Positions 34,170 to 49,000 of a DNA stretch of 64,000 bases are shown here, piece by piece. The DNA comes from Schistosoma mansoni (lineage: Eukaryota > Platyhelminthes > Trematoda > Strigeidida > Schistosomatidae). The notes beneath the pieces were generated by a model. The model saw only the letters and a program-made list of their open reading frames with translations. It ran no database searches and had not been told where the DNA came from. The DNA lies in contig NC_031497.1 of the NCBI RefSeq assembly GCF_000237925.1, positions 21,372,325 to 21,436,324 of the forward strand. Direction: 5' to 3'. The number at the start of each line of letters is the position of its first letter. Within the stretch, counting starts at the first letter, position 1. Both the position numbers and the translations under genes were made by a program.

Positions 34170-35600
34170 CGTCTTAGTCATCTTACGTTAGCAGAAATTC
34201 AATTATTCATGAATAATACGCTCATTGACTTTCATGAATAAGTCATTGATTAATTGATAGTATCAACTCCTAATCAGTATCAATCGTAGACAGTTAACAA
34301 AGGAATGCAATTTTAATGATAAGTTGATAAACACTAGAAGTAATGTATTGTGTTTAAAGGTAACCAGTCAGAAACAATGTACAAGCAAGGAAATATGTGT
34401 ATCGATTCAAAATGGTATGCAAAGTAAGAAAGACTTAACAAGGTGAAAAATATAAATGAGACGAAAATATTGGTGTCATCAAAACATAAATTAAACTTAG
34501 ATAATTAATTTTGAGAAGACTAAATAAAATGGAAAGCTAAAATGTATGGAACGATATTGAAATTTAATATTCATATATGCAGATAACGATGGGTTATGTC
34601 TGTATTATTGTGATCACTTTGTAACCGGTGGTAAAGCTTAAACAGTCTAGAGTTAATACGACGAAAAGCAATCACTTACTCATGTGATCGGTATTGGACA
34701 GTTGTTCCTTAAGCACTGAATTTTCATGTCAGAGAAACTTTCAATACTAAAGTGCATTTGTTTACAGATCCCAATAAGAATTAATTATAGTTTCTCAGTT
34801 GTGAGAAACTAAGAAGTATCAGTCACTCATGAATCTTCAAAAGGATTTATTTAAAGACAGTGAGCCAAAAAATGTATTGGATACAAATTCATTACACCTT
34901 TGACGTTTATCACTTAAATGTTTTTCTAAATTTCCTGAAACTTATAATGATAAAGGTGTTGGGTTGATTCTGAAAATTTCTCGCAATAGACATGACAAGG
35001 TCAGGAAACATTAAGAAGCATTACATCCAATCAGCGTTGATTAGAAGTTTTGCTAGAAATATCGCAAAAATGAAAAGTCACATGTAGAGGTTCTGATTGG
35101 CTGATTACTACACTGCTACTATGTTTAGTAGTACTCTAGAATTTTCAGGAAAACGTAAGGACTTAAAATACTATAAAAACCTTATATTTTCTGTACATAA
35201 AGGAACCTTTGGGGTAAAGTGTTTCCCGCATATTTTGTGCCTTTTCTTTCGTGTTCAAGTCGCTGTGTAGTTCTAGCTTGGGGGTACAAGACTAGCTTAG
35301 GATCCGAGTATAGCATTCAATCAACAAGACATATCAGTAGCGACGGGGAAAAACTACAATAACTAAGACATCAGAAGGTTTACATTTAATACTACCGTCT
35401 ACAAATATAAAGATAGTAAGGTTAAGTGGATAAGAAAATTGATGTCACAAACTGAGTGTAATTTAATGAAAATTATGACAAAACATACTACTGTAATGAT
35501 TTATACTAAACCATGAATGTTCTAATGGTCTTATATGTATAATTAATTGTACAATTTGTATATAATGGCGATTATAATCACATTATTAGCATGTTTACTT
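34170..35600. other. Intergenic, unassigned
   Basis: AT-rich sequence between the fold-back and the next SINE. No gene or repeat recognised. Confidence 0.4.
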
Positions 35601-35601
35601 C

Positions 35602-36075
35602 ATTTATTTAAACACATAAATATTGGTACAAAGGGGCATCAGATTTGTAAGGGCTGTGATACTGCCCGGGTGCCCAAACCGAAACAGGTAGTTTTCTCAG
35701 GGGGCCACATCCGGAGCCTTTAACCTAAAGATCCGATCCACAAGGCAGTGGAGCATCGTAAGGAGATACAGTCCCATGTTAGCCGGTGACCAACGATTGG
35801 TTCATACACCATTTGTTCCTTTAGGATATTGGAGCCCATGTGCACCATTGGTTTGGAATCAGGGTTTTCCAACTCCCCTAGATGGACTTTTCGTGTCCAC
35901 CAACCCGGTTAAAGCACCGGACATTCGCTTTTCGTCCTCTCAATTTCATAAACAACAGTAATGCAACAAGAGGACAATGAGTAGGACTTCCCTGGCAGAG
36001 GATATATACGCGTGGCCATGTAAGAGCATTTAGAGAGGGAGAGCTGACTTTCCCCACTCTCGGTCGTACCAGGGG
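35602..36075 (-). mobile_element. tRNA-Gly SINE, 5'-truncated (S6)
   Basis: The tail is on the left (TTTATTTAAACACATAAATA) and the body ends near GTACCAGGGGC. It has a deletion of about 40 bp near the tail compared with S1. Confidence 0.85.
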
Positions 36076-36354
36076 CAGTTGAGGCCAATGTTCACTTCAA
36101 CGATCCTATGTTTATTTATTTCATTTATGCTTTTAAAATTTAATTATATGTATATGTATATATCGGTTAGCCATCTAAGGAGTAATAAATTTATTGACTA
36201 TCATTATGATTATATAGATATATGTAATAAGGCAGACATAGTATACTTAATGTATAGATAACAAAAGTGGAAAAAATTCCCATTTACAGATGTCATGAAA
36301 TATATTTACTACTATTGAACAATCAATAAACATAGGAACTTTGACAAAATCTAT

Positions 36355-36357
<3 letters not shown>

Positions 36358-36392
<35 letters not shown>
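36358..36392. repeat. (TA)n microsatellite
   Basis: A pure TA run of about 35 bases, downstream of the ABCB6 stop codon. Confidence 0.95.
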
Positions 36393-36394
<2 letters not shown>

Positions 36395-36708
36395 TAGGTA
36401 ATTGTTGAAGTATCTATTGAAATGACAGTGTAACTATTTATATGAGTGTATGCATTTACAATTTATATATGTTAAGTTAGATGAAGCTTTTCTAAATAAG
36501 TAATAAAAAAAATGAAACATAGCAAATGAAGGTAGACGACATCAAAGATGACATACTACTACCACTACTATGTTTCTTTTCTAGTTATTGTAACAGCGAT
36601 AGCTTATATCTATATATGCACACATACATATATATATGATGAATTTTTATGATATCAAAGTATTTTATGAAGATATATTACAATTGGATTTTATTTTCTA
36701 TGTAAATA

Positions 36709-37047
36709 TTACACAATAACAGGTTGATTTGTTCTACCTATTGGATTGGAAACATTTTCTGTGTTTTCATTATTCATTGGTAATAATGATGAAGTTGGTG
36801 ATTGTTGTTGTTGTTGTACTTCACTTTGTTGACGCCATAATTGAGTATAACGACTTTTAGGATTTAATAATAATTCTGAATGTGTACCACGTTCAACAAT
36901 TTCACCTTCATGTAGTACTAGAATTTCATTTGCATTAACTATTGTTGATAAACGATGTGCAACAATTAAAGTAGTACGATTTTGTGCAATACGATTTAAA
37001 CTAGCTTGTATATTACGTTCTGTTGTTGTATCCAATGCTGATGTAGC
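36709..37047 (-). CDS. ABCB6: ABCB6 last exon (D-loop, H-loop, C-terminus)
   Basis: After acceptor TTTTAG it reads [32 protein letters not shown] and [11 protein letters not shown], then a Gln/Ser/Asn-rich tail ending QPVIV and TAA at 36709. A possible AATAAA (36690-36695, minus) follows closely. Confidence 0.93.
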   Translation of the reverse strand, partial: ATSALDTTTERNIQASLNRIAQNRTTLIVAHRLSTIVNANEILVLHEGEIVERGTHSELLLNPKSRYTQLWRQQSEVQQQQQSPTSSLLPMNNENTENVSNPIGRTNQPVIV

Positions 37048-40000
37048 CTAAAATGTATGTGAAAAAAATTGGTATATATGTATATATCATATGTAACTAT
37101 TATTGGAATGATGGACTCATTCGAGTTGAGGAACAAAACTTTATGAGAAAAATATATTCAGTAAAATAATTATGAAGTGGTTCATGTTGTGACTTATAAA
37201 AAAACAAACAGGATGTATCCTAATTCATTATTGGTTTTTATGTCCGGCTTTTACCACGTGAATTATCCACCAATGGCAATACGACTTCTTCGACCTTAAC
37301 ACGATGACAATTAATGATGTTCGATTAGTATGAGTAATCTAGCGTCCTTATTGGTCCAGAACACCAATGACAGCTTCTGTTATGCGAATCTATGCGAATC
37401 ATTTATTTCAAACATATTGGGTTTATATATCAACCAAACAGACCGCATTACACCATAAAATAGAAAATAATACTTGTACTAAACCAAGCCAAATGTGGCT
37501 GTGAACGTGGGAGACAATAATCAATAAACTGAATATAGTTTAGGAACAGTAAATTGTATAATAACAATCAATAAGTCAAAATGAAGCTTATAATAAGATG
37601 AATATAGATAATTTAGTTACTGAATAGTTATACAATAGGAATATACATAGAATAATCGTCCATTCATAGGTCTTGGGAGTTACCCGTAATTATGTCTTCG
37701 CTAGGATATAACAGTTCAGTTTAATAAGATGAAGTTTACTACCACGCAATTAGTTAAAAATCATAATAATTGTAAAGAAAATAGCTTTATGACACAGAGT
37801 AATGGATATAAATGCTATAATTCGAGATGAATTGAAAGTGTGTGCAAATAAAAACTGGTCACCATATCATACGGGTGTACAACGCAGGAGATTTAGTCTT
37901 TGTCTTTACTTATATTTTTCCTCAAACCATATCCTCTATATCTGATCCTTCGTACTACCACAAATACTATTACTGTTTAAACTACTAGCTGTGCTGATAT
38001 GCTTTGGTATTTTAAATCGATGAAAAAATGTACCAGTTTTGTACGTTGCACATAATTGACTGATTGATATCACTCTCTGATTATCAATGTTTTTGTACAC
38101 TGTTCAAATCTACATTACATAAAAGGGTCATATATCTATTCTATTCAATGTATAGATAAATATGAGATGATAAGATATTACAGATTTCAAGAAAGATTGA
38201 TTGAATTCATTCAACATTAATCAATTTTGAATAAATATTGTTCAATATCTTCTTTAGTATCTTACATGGATTAGCTAAAAAGCCTGTACTCATGACAACG
38301 TTACACTAATCGACAATAAGATGTCTAGGAACATATAAATGAATATATTTTAATTGTATGTACATACATAATACAGTATAATTAGATATGATGAAGAGAT
38401 TTTAAATATAAATGGCTTACAGTCAAATAAACATTTATATAATATTCCCGCTTAGATAAACTTGAAATAAAGTTTCATTAAAAGTGAAATACTATAGGTA
38501 TCATTACCAAGTTTTGATTTGATAATTTTGAATAAATTGAGCATTGGGTAGATTGTTATAAATAAATAATAATATATTTGTAATATCCCAATGAGCAAAA
38601 AAATTAGATTTTCTGACGTTTATACTTGGTAGTGATAGGTATAGTTTGTAGCTTTAATGGAATGTATGTAGGCTGGAAGGGTAAGGAAGTGGCAAGGGAN
38701 NNNNNNNNNNNNNNNNNNNNNNNNNNNNNNNNNNNNNNNNNNNNNNNNNNNNNNNNNNNNNNNNNNNNNNNNNNNNNNNNNNNNNNNNNNNNNNNNNNNN
38801 NNNNNNNNNNNNNNNNNNNNNNNNNNNNNNNNNNNNNNNNNNNNNNNNNNNNNNNNNNNNNNNNNNNNNNNNNNNNNNNNNNNNNNNNNNNNNNNNNNNG
38901 TTATTTATTTATTCTCTGAAGAAGTGACTTACACTGAGTCACGAAACGTCAGAAAATCTAATTTTTCTACTCATTGGGATATTACAAATATATTACTATT
39001 TATTTATAGTGAAACACTATGTTTTTCAATTAATTTAAAGAATATAGAAATAGACAATGTTAGAAATAGAATGAATTTCTCACTCCCTCTAGAAAAAGAA
39101 AATTGATATCTTAAAGTTAATTAGATATATCTAATAACTTTTATTTAGAGTAAGTCCCAATCATGTAGAGAATTATTTGTTTGTTTTATATTATTCCTTT
39201 TATTAAATAATAATCATGATTAATTTTCAATTGATTCACAGAATATTAACCTAAACTTATTTTGTTATTTTAATAGTTGAGATCATGAATCAATTGAAGC
39301 TAGACCAACATGAAAAACCTGGAAGCACAGCACGGCCATTTTGTCCTGTTGTGGGACTCCTCAGCAGTGCGCATCCACGATCCCGCCTCAAGAGATTCGA
39401 ACCCAGGACCTATCAGTCTCGCGCGAGCACTTAAACGATAGATCACTGAGCCGGCATCCAACGGTGTTAATGCCTAACTTCAACCAATCCACGAAGTTGA
39501 GCAACCATTCACCAATGTCTTCAGTGAGTTAATATCTCCCAACAGACCTGGTTGAACTCCAATAGTTACTGCTTCTCACTAGAACTCCAGGAAATACCTC
39601 ATGGAGCCAGTCACTAGTGAGCATATGATCATTATCAGAAGGGGGTTTTGTGGAGATTTTAGTAATTTTATATAATTGAGATCATGAATCAATTGAAACT
39701 AGACTACCATGGAAAACCTGGGAGCACTGGACGGCCGTTCCGTCCTAATATGAGATTCCTCAGCAGTGTTTTAGCTTCAATTGATTCCTGATCTCAACTA
39801 TTAAAACTACTATAATATCCACAAAACCCCTTCTGATAATTATTTATTATTATTTTTTTCACTTATCATACAATTACAATAAATAATATATAATGTTCAA
39901 GATTGTTTAAATTTTCCTGAAAATTTAATGTTTATGTTTAGAAAAAGAAAACAATAACAACAAACCATATGATAGACATCAACACCGCTGGATGCCGGCA

Positions 40001-43000
40001 AGCTCAGTGGTCTAGTATTTAAGCGCTCGTGCGCGAGACTGATAGGTCCTGGGTTCGAATCTCGCGAGGTGGGATCGTGGATGCGCACTGCTGAGGAGTC
40101 TCACAATGGGACAAAGCGGCCGTCAAGCAGTGATTCCAGGTTTTCCATGGTGGCCTAGCTTCAATTAACTTATGATTTCAACTATATAAGATTATTAAAA
40201 TCTCCACAAAACCCCCTTCTGATAATTTCATTTAGTCTTTAAAAAAAGAGAGTATATTTGAGAAAAGATAATTTATGCTAGAAAAAAATCAATCATAGGA
40301 AAGGTTGAGTGTAAGGGATAGACAAAATAATTGATTTTTTTCTCCAACTGATTTTCAGACAACCGGTAATGAAAAATAAATCAAAATTGAAATATACAAT
40401 GTCTAGTTCATGAGAATTTGTGAAAAAACAAAACATACTACTAATATCAATGAAATTTCTTAGTAAAATTAAAGAAAAAGCATGGAAGAAAATGAATACA
40501 ATGTTTGTTAGTAGTACGTCTTGTTACAGTGAATAGAAACTTCGTGAAGCAGAATTTAATGTATCACAATTGACAGTTGCTATGTCAACATGATTTTGGG
40601 CTTACGTAATATGATAAGTCAACTAGTCATTTCAATCTTTAAGATTTTACTATATTGCAAAGAGTGGTTGATACCTTATAGAAAGAAAAGTAGCTGCCAT
40701 TATTTAAATAACGTTCACAGTCAATAAGATTTGAAAACGAAGCCTTATTGATAATTGTAAAAGAATGTGACTAAAGTAAGGTGTATTATGAAGACAATTA
40801 AGAGCCTCTGTTATGCTACGGTTTTATTCTTGAAGTAATTAGCTTAAAAAGATCGTGAATAAAATTTATTTATTATAAATCACCTCATAGCGTTGGGTAG
40901 TCCAAAATTGATAAAATAATTCAACTATCACTATATTTCAAACACTCAAGTGTTACTCAGTTTAGACAAATTACACCCAGCCTATTTGGTCAGGCAACGT
41001 TTTTTTCTTTAAAGCAGTCCAAAAAGATGAAAGTCTTCACTATATGGACAGTCGCGAACTACCGTTTACGTGTGTACTCCTAACTGTAAAATAATAATAA
41101 TAGTTATCAACCCTCATTTTCTATTAGTCATTATGATCACATCCTGTTAAGAATACCATCTCTCACAACTTGTATAATCTTCTACTTTTTGAATATTCTT
41201 GACAATTTCAGCCTATGAAATCCTATTCTGCTATATCTGAAGCGTTTCGAACTCACTAGTTAGCGAACGGAACAAACACTTGTGACCAGAGACCGATAAG
41301 CTAGCGATTCTGACGCGTCCCAGAACCAGCTAACTAGAGTAAGAAGTCCAAGTTGGAAGCGGGGAAGATATATTCCGTAGCAGCCAGAAGCACAGCAATC
41401 GTAAGGGGAAAAAATAAAACGTATATATACAGCAATAAATTGTCGTTGGGCAGCATTACAAAATAGCACACTCAAAGATACAACGGGCCAATAGCGTTTA
41501 AGATATTTTACAAGTGCGAAATTCGACTCGAAGGTGAAAAGAGCGCTTTTGGCGCGAAAACAAAGAAATTCAAATTTTCAAAATAAAATTACAAAATTAG
41601 GCCATTTATCAAGTAAGTTCTGGGGATTTAACATCCCCCTCCACACCATCGCCATCGCAAACCACGTCCCAGAAGCTACCGACGTACAAGGTTGGATGCC
41701 CAGTGTTCGCTCGGGACTACAGACCGAATCATGGTCCCTGGATTGAAGCACGTGTGGTTAGGAAGGTGGGTAAAGTTATGTACGAGGTTGAGGTGGGAGC
41801 AGACAGGTGGACTAGGCACCGAAACCAACTACGTAAGCGGCCAGCTCCAGCGCGCTCATCGACTGAAGGAAATCTCCCGCTAGACATATAGTTGGATACG
41901 TTTAATCTGCCGGTAGCCCCAACACAAGAAGAAACACAACAAGTCGATCTACGGCCCAGAGGTAGTCACTGCGCCAATGGCGACAGACAGTCAAAATGCA
42001 AGTGGACCCCAATAATGTCTGTTATTAAAAAGGGGAGGTGTGGGGGATGTTAAATCCCCAGAACTTACTTGGTAAATGGCCTAATTTTGTAATTTTATTT
42101 TGAAAATTTGAATTTCTTTGTTTTCGCGCCAAAAGCGCTCTTTTCACCTTCTAGTCGAATTTCGCACTTGTAAAATATCTTAAACGCTATTGGCCCGTTG
42201 TATCTTTGAGTGTGCTATTTTGTAATGCTGCCCAACGACAATTTATTGCTGTATATATACGTTTGATTTCTTCCCCTTACGATTGTTGTGCTTCTGGCTG
42301 CTACGGAACATATCTTCCCCGCTTCCAACTTGGACTTCTTACTCTAGTTAGCTGGTTCTGGGACGCGTCAGAATCGCTAGCTTATCGGTCTCTGGTCACA
42401 AGTGTTTGTTCCGTTCGCTAACTAGTGAATTCGAAACGCTTCAGATATAACATATACCTAGTCTGCTGAAGCTAAAAATGTTTGAACGTTGTCAAGTTGA
42501 ACTACAAACATGTCTAGCGTGAATTCAGATATCTTTCAATAAGTATAGGGAATGCAAGTACGGTCACTTATTTGAGTTTGCCAAGTCAATGTGATGAATC
42601 GGTATAACTCAGTCTAGACGTCTTCAGGAATACATGCTGTTATTAGTGATTCTTGGGGGAAAATTAGAACCATTCAAATCATGAACCGACCAATTTTAGA
42701 TCACCATTGAAAACATGGAAACACTGGACGGCTGTTTCGTTGTAGTATGGGACTTCTTAGCAATGCGCATCCACGATTTCAAGTAAATTCAACAATCTAC
42801 ACAACCAAAAACTGAAAATTAAAGTGTTTGTTTGAGTGACGGCATACAGCGATTATGAAACATGAAGTAGACATGTTTATAAGTCACGATGCAGTTAGTC
42901 AACCGGATTATATCTTTGAACATGGCTAAAGTTAATCATAGATAAATGAAAACTATTTTACTGCTTGATCTTCATGAAATTTCATGTACATCCATCTACA

Positions 43001-46000
43001 CTCAAAAAGTTAAACTTTATAGAGGTAACGTACTCCATTAAACTCAACTCGACTGTTTCTTGTAAACAATCGATATATATGTATAATTAACATAAAAACG
43101 TAGTTCCAGATTTCTGACGGCATCTAACCATATCATATCTGATATAGTGAGGGATTGATTAATAGATTTTATTTTACGTTTTCACTTAAAAAACAACTTG
43201 AAAGACTAGACCATATTTCTGTTGATTACGTAACGGTTATCTCAGACTGCCATAGAAAGTCAGTCGTAGTATAAATATTCAACTAGACGAGTTTTGAACC
43301 AAAAAGAATCAGAATATACATTGACTCGTTAAAAATTGTAGATAATCCTAGTAAGGATGGTACAGAGATTTCTTTTGATAACAAGTTCAAAATAGCTTCA
43401 ACCAAAATAAATAGTCCAGTTCTCCAGACGATAAAATTTCTGAAACCTGATCTTTTATATATCCAGAAAGAAAAAAATAATCAATATTCATTGTAGTAAA
43501 TGGATTTTGTCAATAATCAGAACGTTCATTAAGAAAAAGAAACAAAAAACAAATTGATATTAAGAAGAGATATATGTATATTAAAAATTATTCAACTTAC
43601 TTCGTCTAAAATCATAATAGTTGGATTCTTTAAAAGATTACGAGCAATAGCTACACGTTGTTTTTCTCCACCACTTAATTTTAAACCACGTTCACCAACT
43701 ATTGTTTCATAACCTTTTGGAAAATCTAAAATACATCGATGTATGTCAGCGGCAATAGCAACTTGTTCAATATCTGTTCGATCAGCTGATTGACGTCCAT
43801 AACGTATATTATAATATATTGTATCATTAAATAAAACTGTATCCTGTATTAAAATATAAGAAATAAAATATTTGGAAGAGATTAGAGTTACGGTAGGATT
43901 CGAGCTAATAATTTCAGAATTACTATTTGTATTATTTATTATTATTACTATTATATAACCATGAGAATTGGTTGTTATTCAGGTTTTGAACTTTGAAATC
44001 AATCACTGATTCATATGTATAAAGTTGTCATACGAACGATAGTTTAAACTAAACTATCATGTCAGATACTACACAACTCAATTACAAGTGAATACTATAA
44101 AACAATGTTATACAGAGATAATGGTTGGAGTGAAATGTAGGAGTGGTTTAATGATTACATTGACGGACCTTCGATCACTAGGTTGAAAGTTCATGTTTCA
44201 CATCACCTACTTCAGCCAAGATGTATCATTAGCCCTTAAACTAACAGCGTAGCTCAAAGTCCAATACATGAATCTAAACTTCGTAATTTAATTACATGAC
44301 TATTAGTAAGATTAGGGTTAGAAAAACATAGGTCACAGTCAAATTCAGATGACTAAGATGAAATATCGGCACTGACTGAGAAAGCTCGATTCCCTTTAGT
44401 AACGTGCGTCACTTTTGACACAGACTAGATACTCATCCGCCAACCAAAGGACGAGCTTTTTGTGTAGCAGTTTGCTCTGTTCTACTTTACAGTTGTGAAA
44501 CATGGTCATTAAGAATAAAGGATATTCGTAGGTTGCCAGTATTTAATTAGAGATATTTTTAAAGCATTACTCATGTATTTCAGGATCACCAAGTAAGCAA
44601 TGCCTGGGTCATGTTAGGCTACTGGGTAAGTATGGTGAATCGATTGACGAGGTAGAGAATCACCATCAATTGAAGTGGTTGAGACATGTGTTACATATCC
44701 ACAACCACTGCCTACCTCGATGGATGATGTCTGGTGTAGGAGTAGGTTGGAGGAAAGCAAGGAGCAGCGAAACCAAAACGTTTCACAAGCCTATGAAGTT
44801 ACTGATACGTGGTTTAAGCCATGTTAATAGGTGTATAATAGATGGTTGGGGTCTGCGTGATTATCGTAGCCAATAGTTAGAGACCTTGAACAACGGCTTT
44901 AAATCGTCTGTAACAACGCACGTGCGTCCGCTCTTTGTCTTTTCTTAGATCCTACACTTTACTAACTCTATTTCTCTAGGATTTTCTTGGACAATTTGAT
45001 TCCACTGTGCTAATGGGTTATGGGGAATTGAACTGATCTACGCACGTCCCAGGTTTTACGTTGAGTTCGATTGACTGATCAAGACTTAAAATCACCTACA
45101 AAATGTAGTATTAATACTGAGTTAGTGAGTGTAATTATCTTTTGTGAAAGTAGAACACACTAAGTTCTTAATAGCAAAGAGTAGATGACAACGAAATATA
45201 AAACACATAAACTCTATTTTAAAGATAGAAACAAAAATTTCATTTACCAATAACCCAAAAAGTATTAACTAATATAAACTATAATAAAAAAGATCCACCA
45301 GTGAAGTAATAATGATATAAACTTACAATTTTAGAAGTAACCTAGTAATTAAGCTATAAATCACATCACAAGAGTAAATTTAATAGTTGATTAATTGTTT
45401 GAGTATTATATATACATATTCACTAGTGTGCATGCAATCTTTTCAATGTATTTGTTAATTACATTGATAAGTTATCTAACAGTCATTCCACACTTATCCT
45501 CTATCTGGTTAATAAAAGCGTTGCTCATTTAGGCAAAAATTTAAAAAAAAACCCAACATTTTAATTGATATTTTACATCATGAGAAGTAAACTTAAGCAT
45601 ATGATTTCAATTGTTTGTGATGAACATAATAGTAATATTAATCTATTCAGCACTACTACTGTTGTGAATGAGAACACAAGTGGGGTCAACCAAACGTACT
45701 AAAACACAAAATCACAGAATGTGAGAATCATATAGTAAATATTTCGATGGAGTTTTGTTCTTTGAGCTGGATGGTTCGGTCGTGAAGCTTTCATCGTCCT
45801 TCTGAACGATATCAACTCGAAGTTTGTGCTGATGATGTCGTTCAGAAGGACGATGAAAGCCCCACGACCAAACCATCCAGATCAGAGAACAAAACTACAT
45901 CAAAGTCATCCACCTGAGCTACAAATCTTCTCCACCATCTCATAGTATAATCATGCGGGTTTTCATATCCCTGGGGTTAAAAAAAACAAGTCTTTTCAAA

Positions 46001-49000
46001 TCTCTTAATTTGAGAGTTTGTTCTATAGAAATAGAAGTGCATATTTATCATGGAGCAAATTGTGCTTAGCCATTAAAGTTGACAGTTTTTAAGTCAGAGC
46101 TAATGGTAAATGAGGGTTTTAAGATTTTTTTTGTGAAAACTCTACATTGACCCGGGCTAACTTAATACTATCACTGAAAGATAAATCATGTTGCAAAATT
46201 TATTTAATAGCTAAGAATTTTGAATCAGAAGATAAAGATGATTTTCTTAAAACTCCTAAGTGATTTTATTTGTGGGTATTCAAAAGTTTCGATTACTTAT
46301 CTACGATTATGTTATTATCAATGTTATTCCTGATTCTTTTAATGTAACAGATATTGTAATCATCCTACGGTGTTGATGTATTCAATTTTGCACTTACTGA
46401 AATACTTATTCTTATTTTGTTATCCTCTCGTAAAAGGAGAACATTATATCCACGTACTCAGTAGTATTTCTATCTTAAATGCAAACAAACTGTGTCAATT
46501 CAGAACTGTAAGTGAACTTTTGTCGATGAAAAGTAAAGAACAACGCTTGTTGCTATTAAAAAAACACACTAAAAATAGAAGATGTAACCTACATATTCTT
46601 TAATAAATTTACTACTTATAAAACACAATTTCTTGTAATACCTTGGAGATTAGTTCACATAGCCAGTGTATTCATTTTCTCAAGTGTATCTTCGAAAATT
46701 TTAAAATGTTTATGTTAGGATCAAAGGACTTGGTAATCACGATACGCAATAAAATAGGAGTAGGATCTGACTAATGAGAACTATTTCAGTCCATGAGATA
46801 GATAGGATAAAAGGTTCAGAATAAATCCTGATTACATAAGTGTTAAAAGGTACATATGCCAATTAAATTTACACTTGCTGAGAATCGGAAGGTATGGGAT
46901 TTTTTTGTGTCAGTAAAATGAAAACCAACAACGCTAATGTATGTTTTCCATATGTCTTTTGAAATGGTTGAAACGTTTCCATAACTGTGTACATGAGCGT
47001 GTACCAATGAACATATGGTAAGTAAAATCATTGATTCCATCGATCAATTTCTAAGTTCAAATAGTTAAAATCAGTGAATGAAAATAAAGATTGCTCAATT
47101 ACATTTTATACCTAGCACAAGAGGTTTCTAAGGAGGCTGGAGACGTAAAAGTACAAATTTAATAATTTAACTCATTTACCAAGTACAAGTTAATGTGTTT
47201 AACAGTGAATTACATAATGTTTGTGTGACACCAAGGAATGCTGTTCGGCTGTTTAAACTAAAGTGGGTGGAGCTGAGTTCGGACCTGAACCTTACTTTTT
47301 TGAATTAATACTGACTAAATATCAATTTGTCATATCCCTATTAACCATTTATCTCAGATATTTTTCAATGGCTTGGATATTGCTAAACTAAAGGCTATAG
47401 CTCCCCACTAGTATCACAACTCTGTACAATGACAGGTAGTAACGAAGATAAATAGTTGAAAATAGGATAATCCCATGCTGTAATACTGGTATTTTGTAAT
47501 GAAGATTTAGTTTTAGTTATGAGCTGTATTATTTGTAGTAAGGGATATTTGGTAAACGTTTTATTGTACATGATAAACTTGAAGTAATGGATACTCAACA
47601 TTGTACATATTCACCTATGGTTTTCTACAGTTCAAATTTGTTTAATTTAACTCTACACTTAGCAAATTTTTTAAACGAGAAAAATACATATAAAGATAAA
47701 ATTAATGAGAATAAGGAAAAGTCAAAAAAAATCGAACAAATGATATATAAACATATTTACTTGTGGCACAACTCCAAGTGACTGACGTAATGATGCTTGA
47801 GTAACTGATTTAATATTTTGTCCATCAATCAAAATCTCTCCTTCAGTGGTATCATAGAATCGAAATAGAAGTCGAACAATTGTTGATTTACCACTTCCTG
47901 ATTCACCAACCTTTTGAAAATCAACCATAAACAAGAAAACGTAAAGTTACACACTGTGTATGGAATTAAATTGATGACTGAATTGAGTAAAGTTAAATTA
48001 TACCCAAAATTTAAGCAAAATAGTAGACACTATGAATTATGAGCATATATCTATAATATGGAAATTCCAGTAAATGTTCTTTCGAAACATCAAATTAAGT
48101 TCATTAGTATTGTCGGAATCAATTTTTTCCGAGACCATAGGGATTATCATGCTGAATTTAATGACGAAACAATTGACATGAAATGGTTGGAATCAGTCAC
48201 AATTTGAATGGAACAGTGGTAATATCTCTATGTTCCTAGTTAGAAAGACAGTTAAAGACTGCAGATGATTCTTGTTTCAAAGTGCTAGTCACTACAAAAT
48301 TTAGTTAGCAGGATTCCTGTCAATCCTTTTCCAATCACTCAATGTTACAACCACTTACATTTCAAGGAAGTATCATATTGTGTAAACTAATTAAATATGT
48401 AACAGGAGTCATAATGATTTATTTTGTTATACAAACTCAAACGAGATTGAGACAATTTGTAATGTTGATTTAACGTTAAAACTAACACTACTTATAGGTA
48501 GTATTAACTTAATAATCTATTTTTCTTTATCTGGTAACGACATTTGCTGATGGATGGGAGCAAAAACTATTTGTATGTTGAACTTTTAATATATATCAAA
48601 CATTTTACAAATCTTATCAGCCAACATTATTGTTTGTTTTAATGTCGTTTCGTTCATAATAGTTTTTTTTTCCACTAGATCAGTCATGAACTTTAAGAGT
48701 GACTATGAAACATTTTTTCCAGTTTCAACGTTGATTTATCCTCAGTATGGGGTTGTGGAGATTATTGAGTTTCATTGAAATCATGATACGATCAATCTTA
48801 GACCATCATTGGAAACCTGGAAGCACTGGACGACCTTTAAGTCCTATTATAGGACCTTGGTTCGAGTAGCACGTGCGAAATCGTGAGTGTGCACTGTCAT
48901 GTACCATACTATGGACGAAACGGCCGTCCGGCGCTTCCAGATCTTCAATGGTGATCTAACACTGATCGGTTCATGATTTCGTTAATTTATTTATTACCAG

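Larger units (their letters stand above)
38521..39010. repeat. Penelope-type fold-back interrupted by the assembly gap
   Basis: The left segment 38521-38622 (to AGATTTTCTGACGTTTATAC) is inverse to the right segment from about 38945 to 39010 (ACGTCAGAAAATCTAATTTTT and ATTGGGATATTACAAATATA). The left arm stops in the cleavage-site region of the hammerhead at 38911-38954. The centre is unsequenced. Confidence 0.7.

Noticed and set aside
36690-36695. Poly(A) signal of ABCB6
   Set aside because: AATAAA on the minus strand is only 14 bp after the stop codon; too close to accept as the main signal without transcript data.
38626-38919. Open frame across the N run
   Set aside because: Two-thirds of it is unknown sequence; the ends are repeat DNA.
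39631-40228. CRISPR-like repeat array
   Set aside because: The repeats are dispersed SINE copies of irregular spacing in an animal intron.
41238-42443. Intact Gypsy retrotransposon
   Set aside because: The LTRs are inverted and only the integrase end remains between them.
46370-46603. 77-codon open frame as an ABCB6 or independent exon
   Set aside because: On the opposite strand to ABCB6, compositionally AT-driven, no motif.
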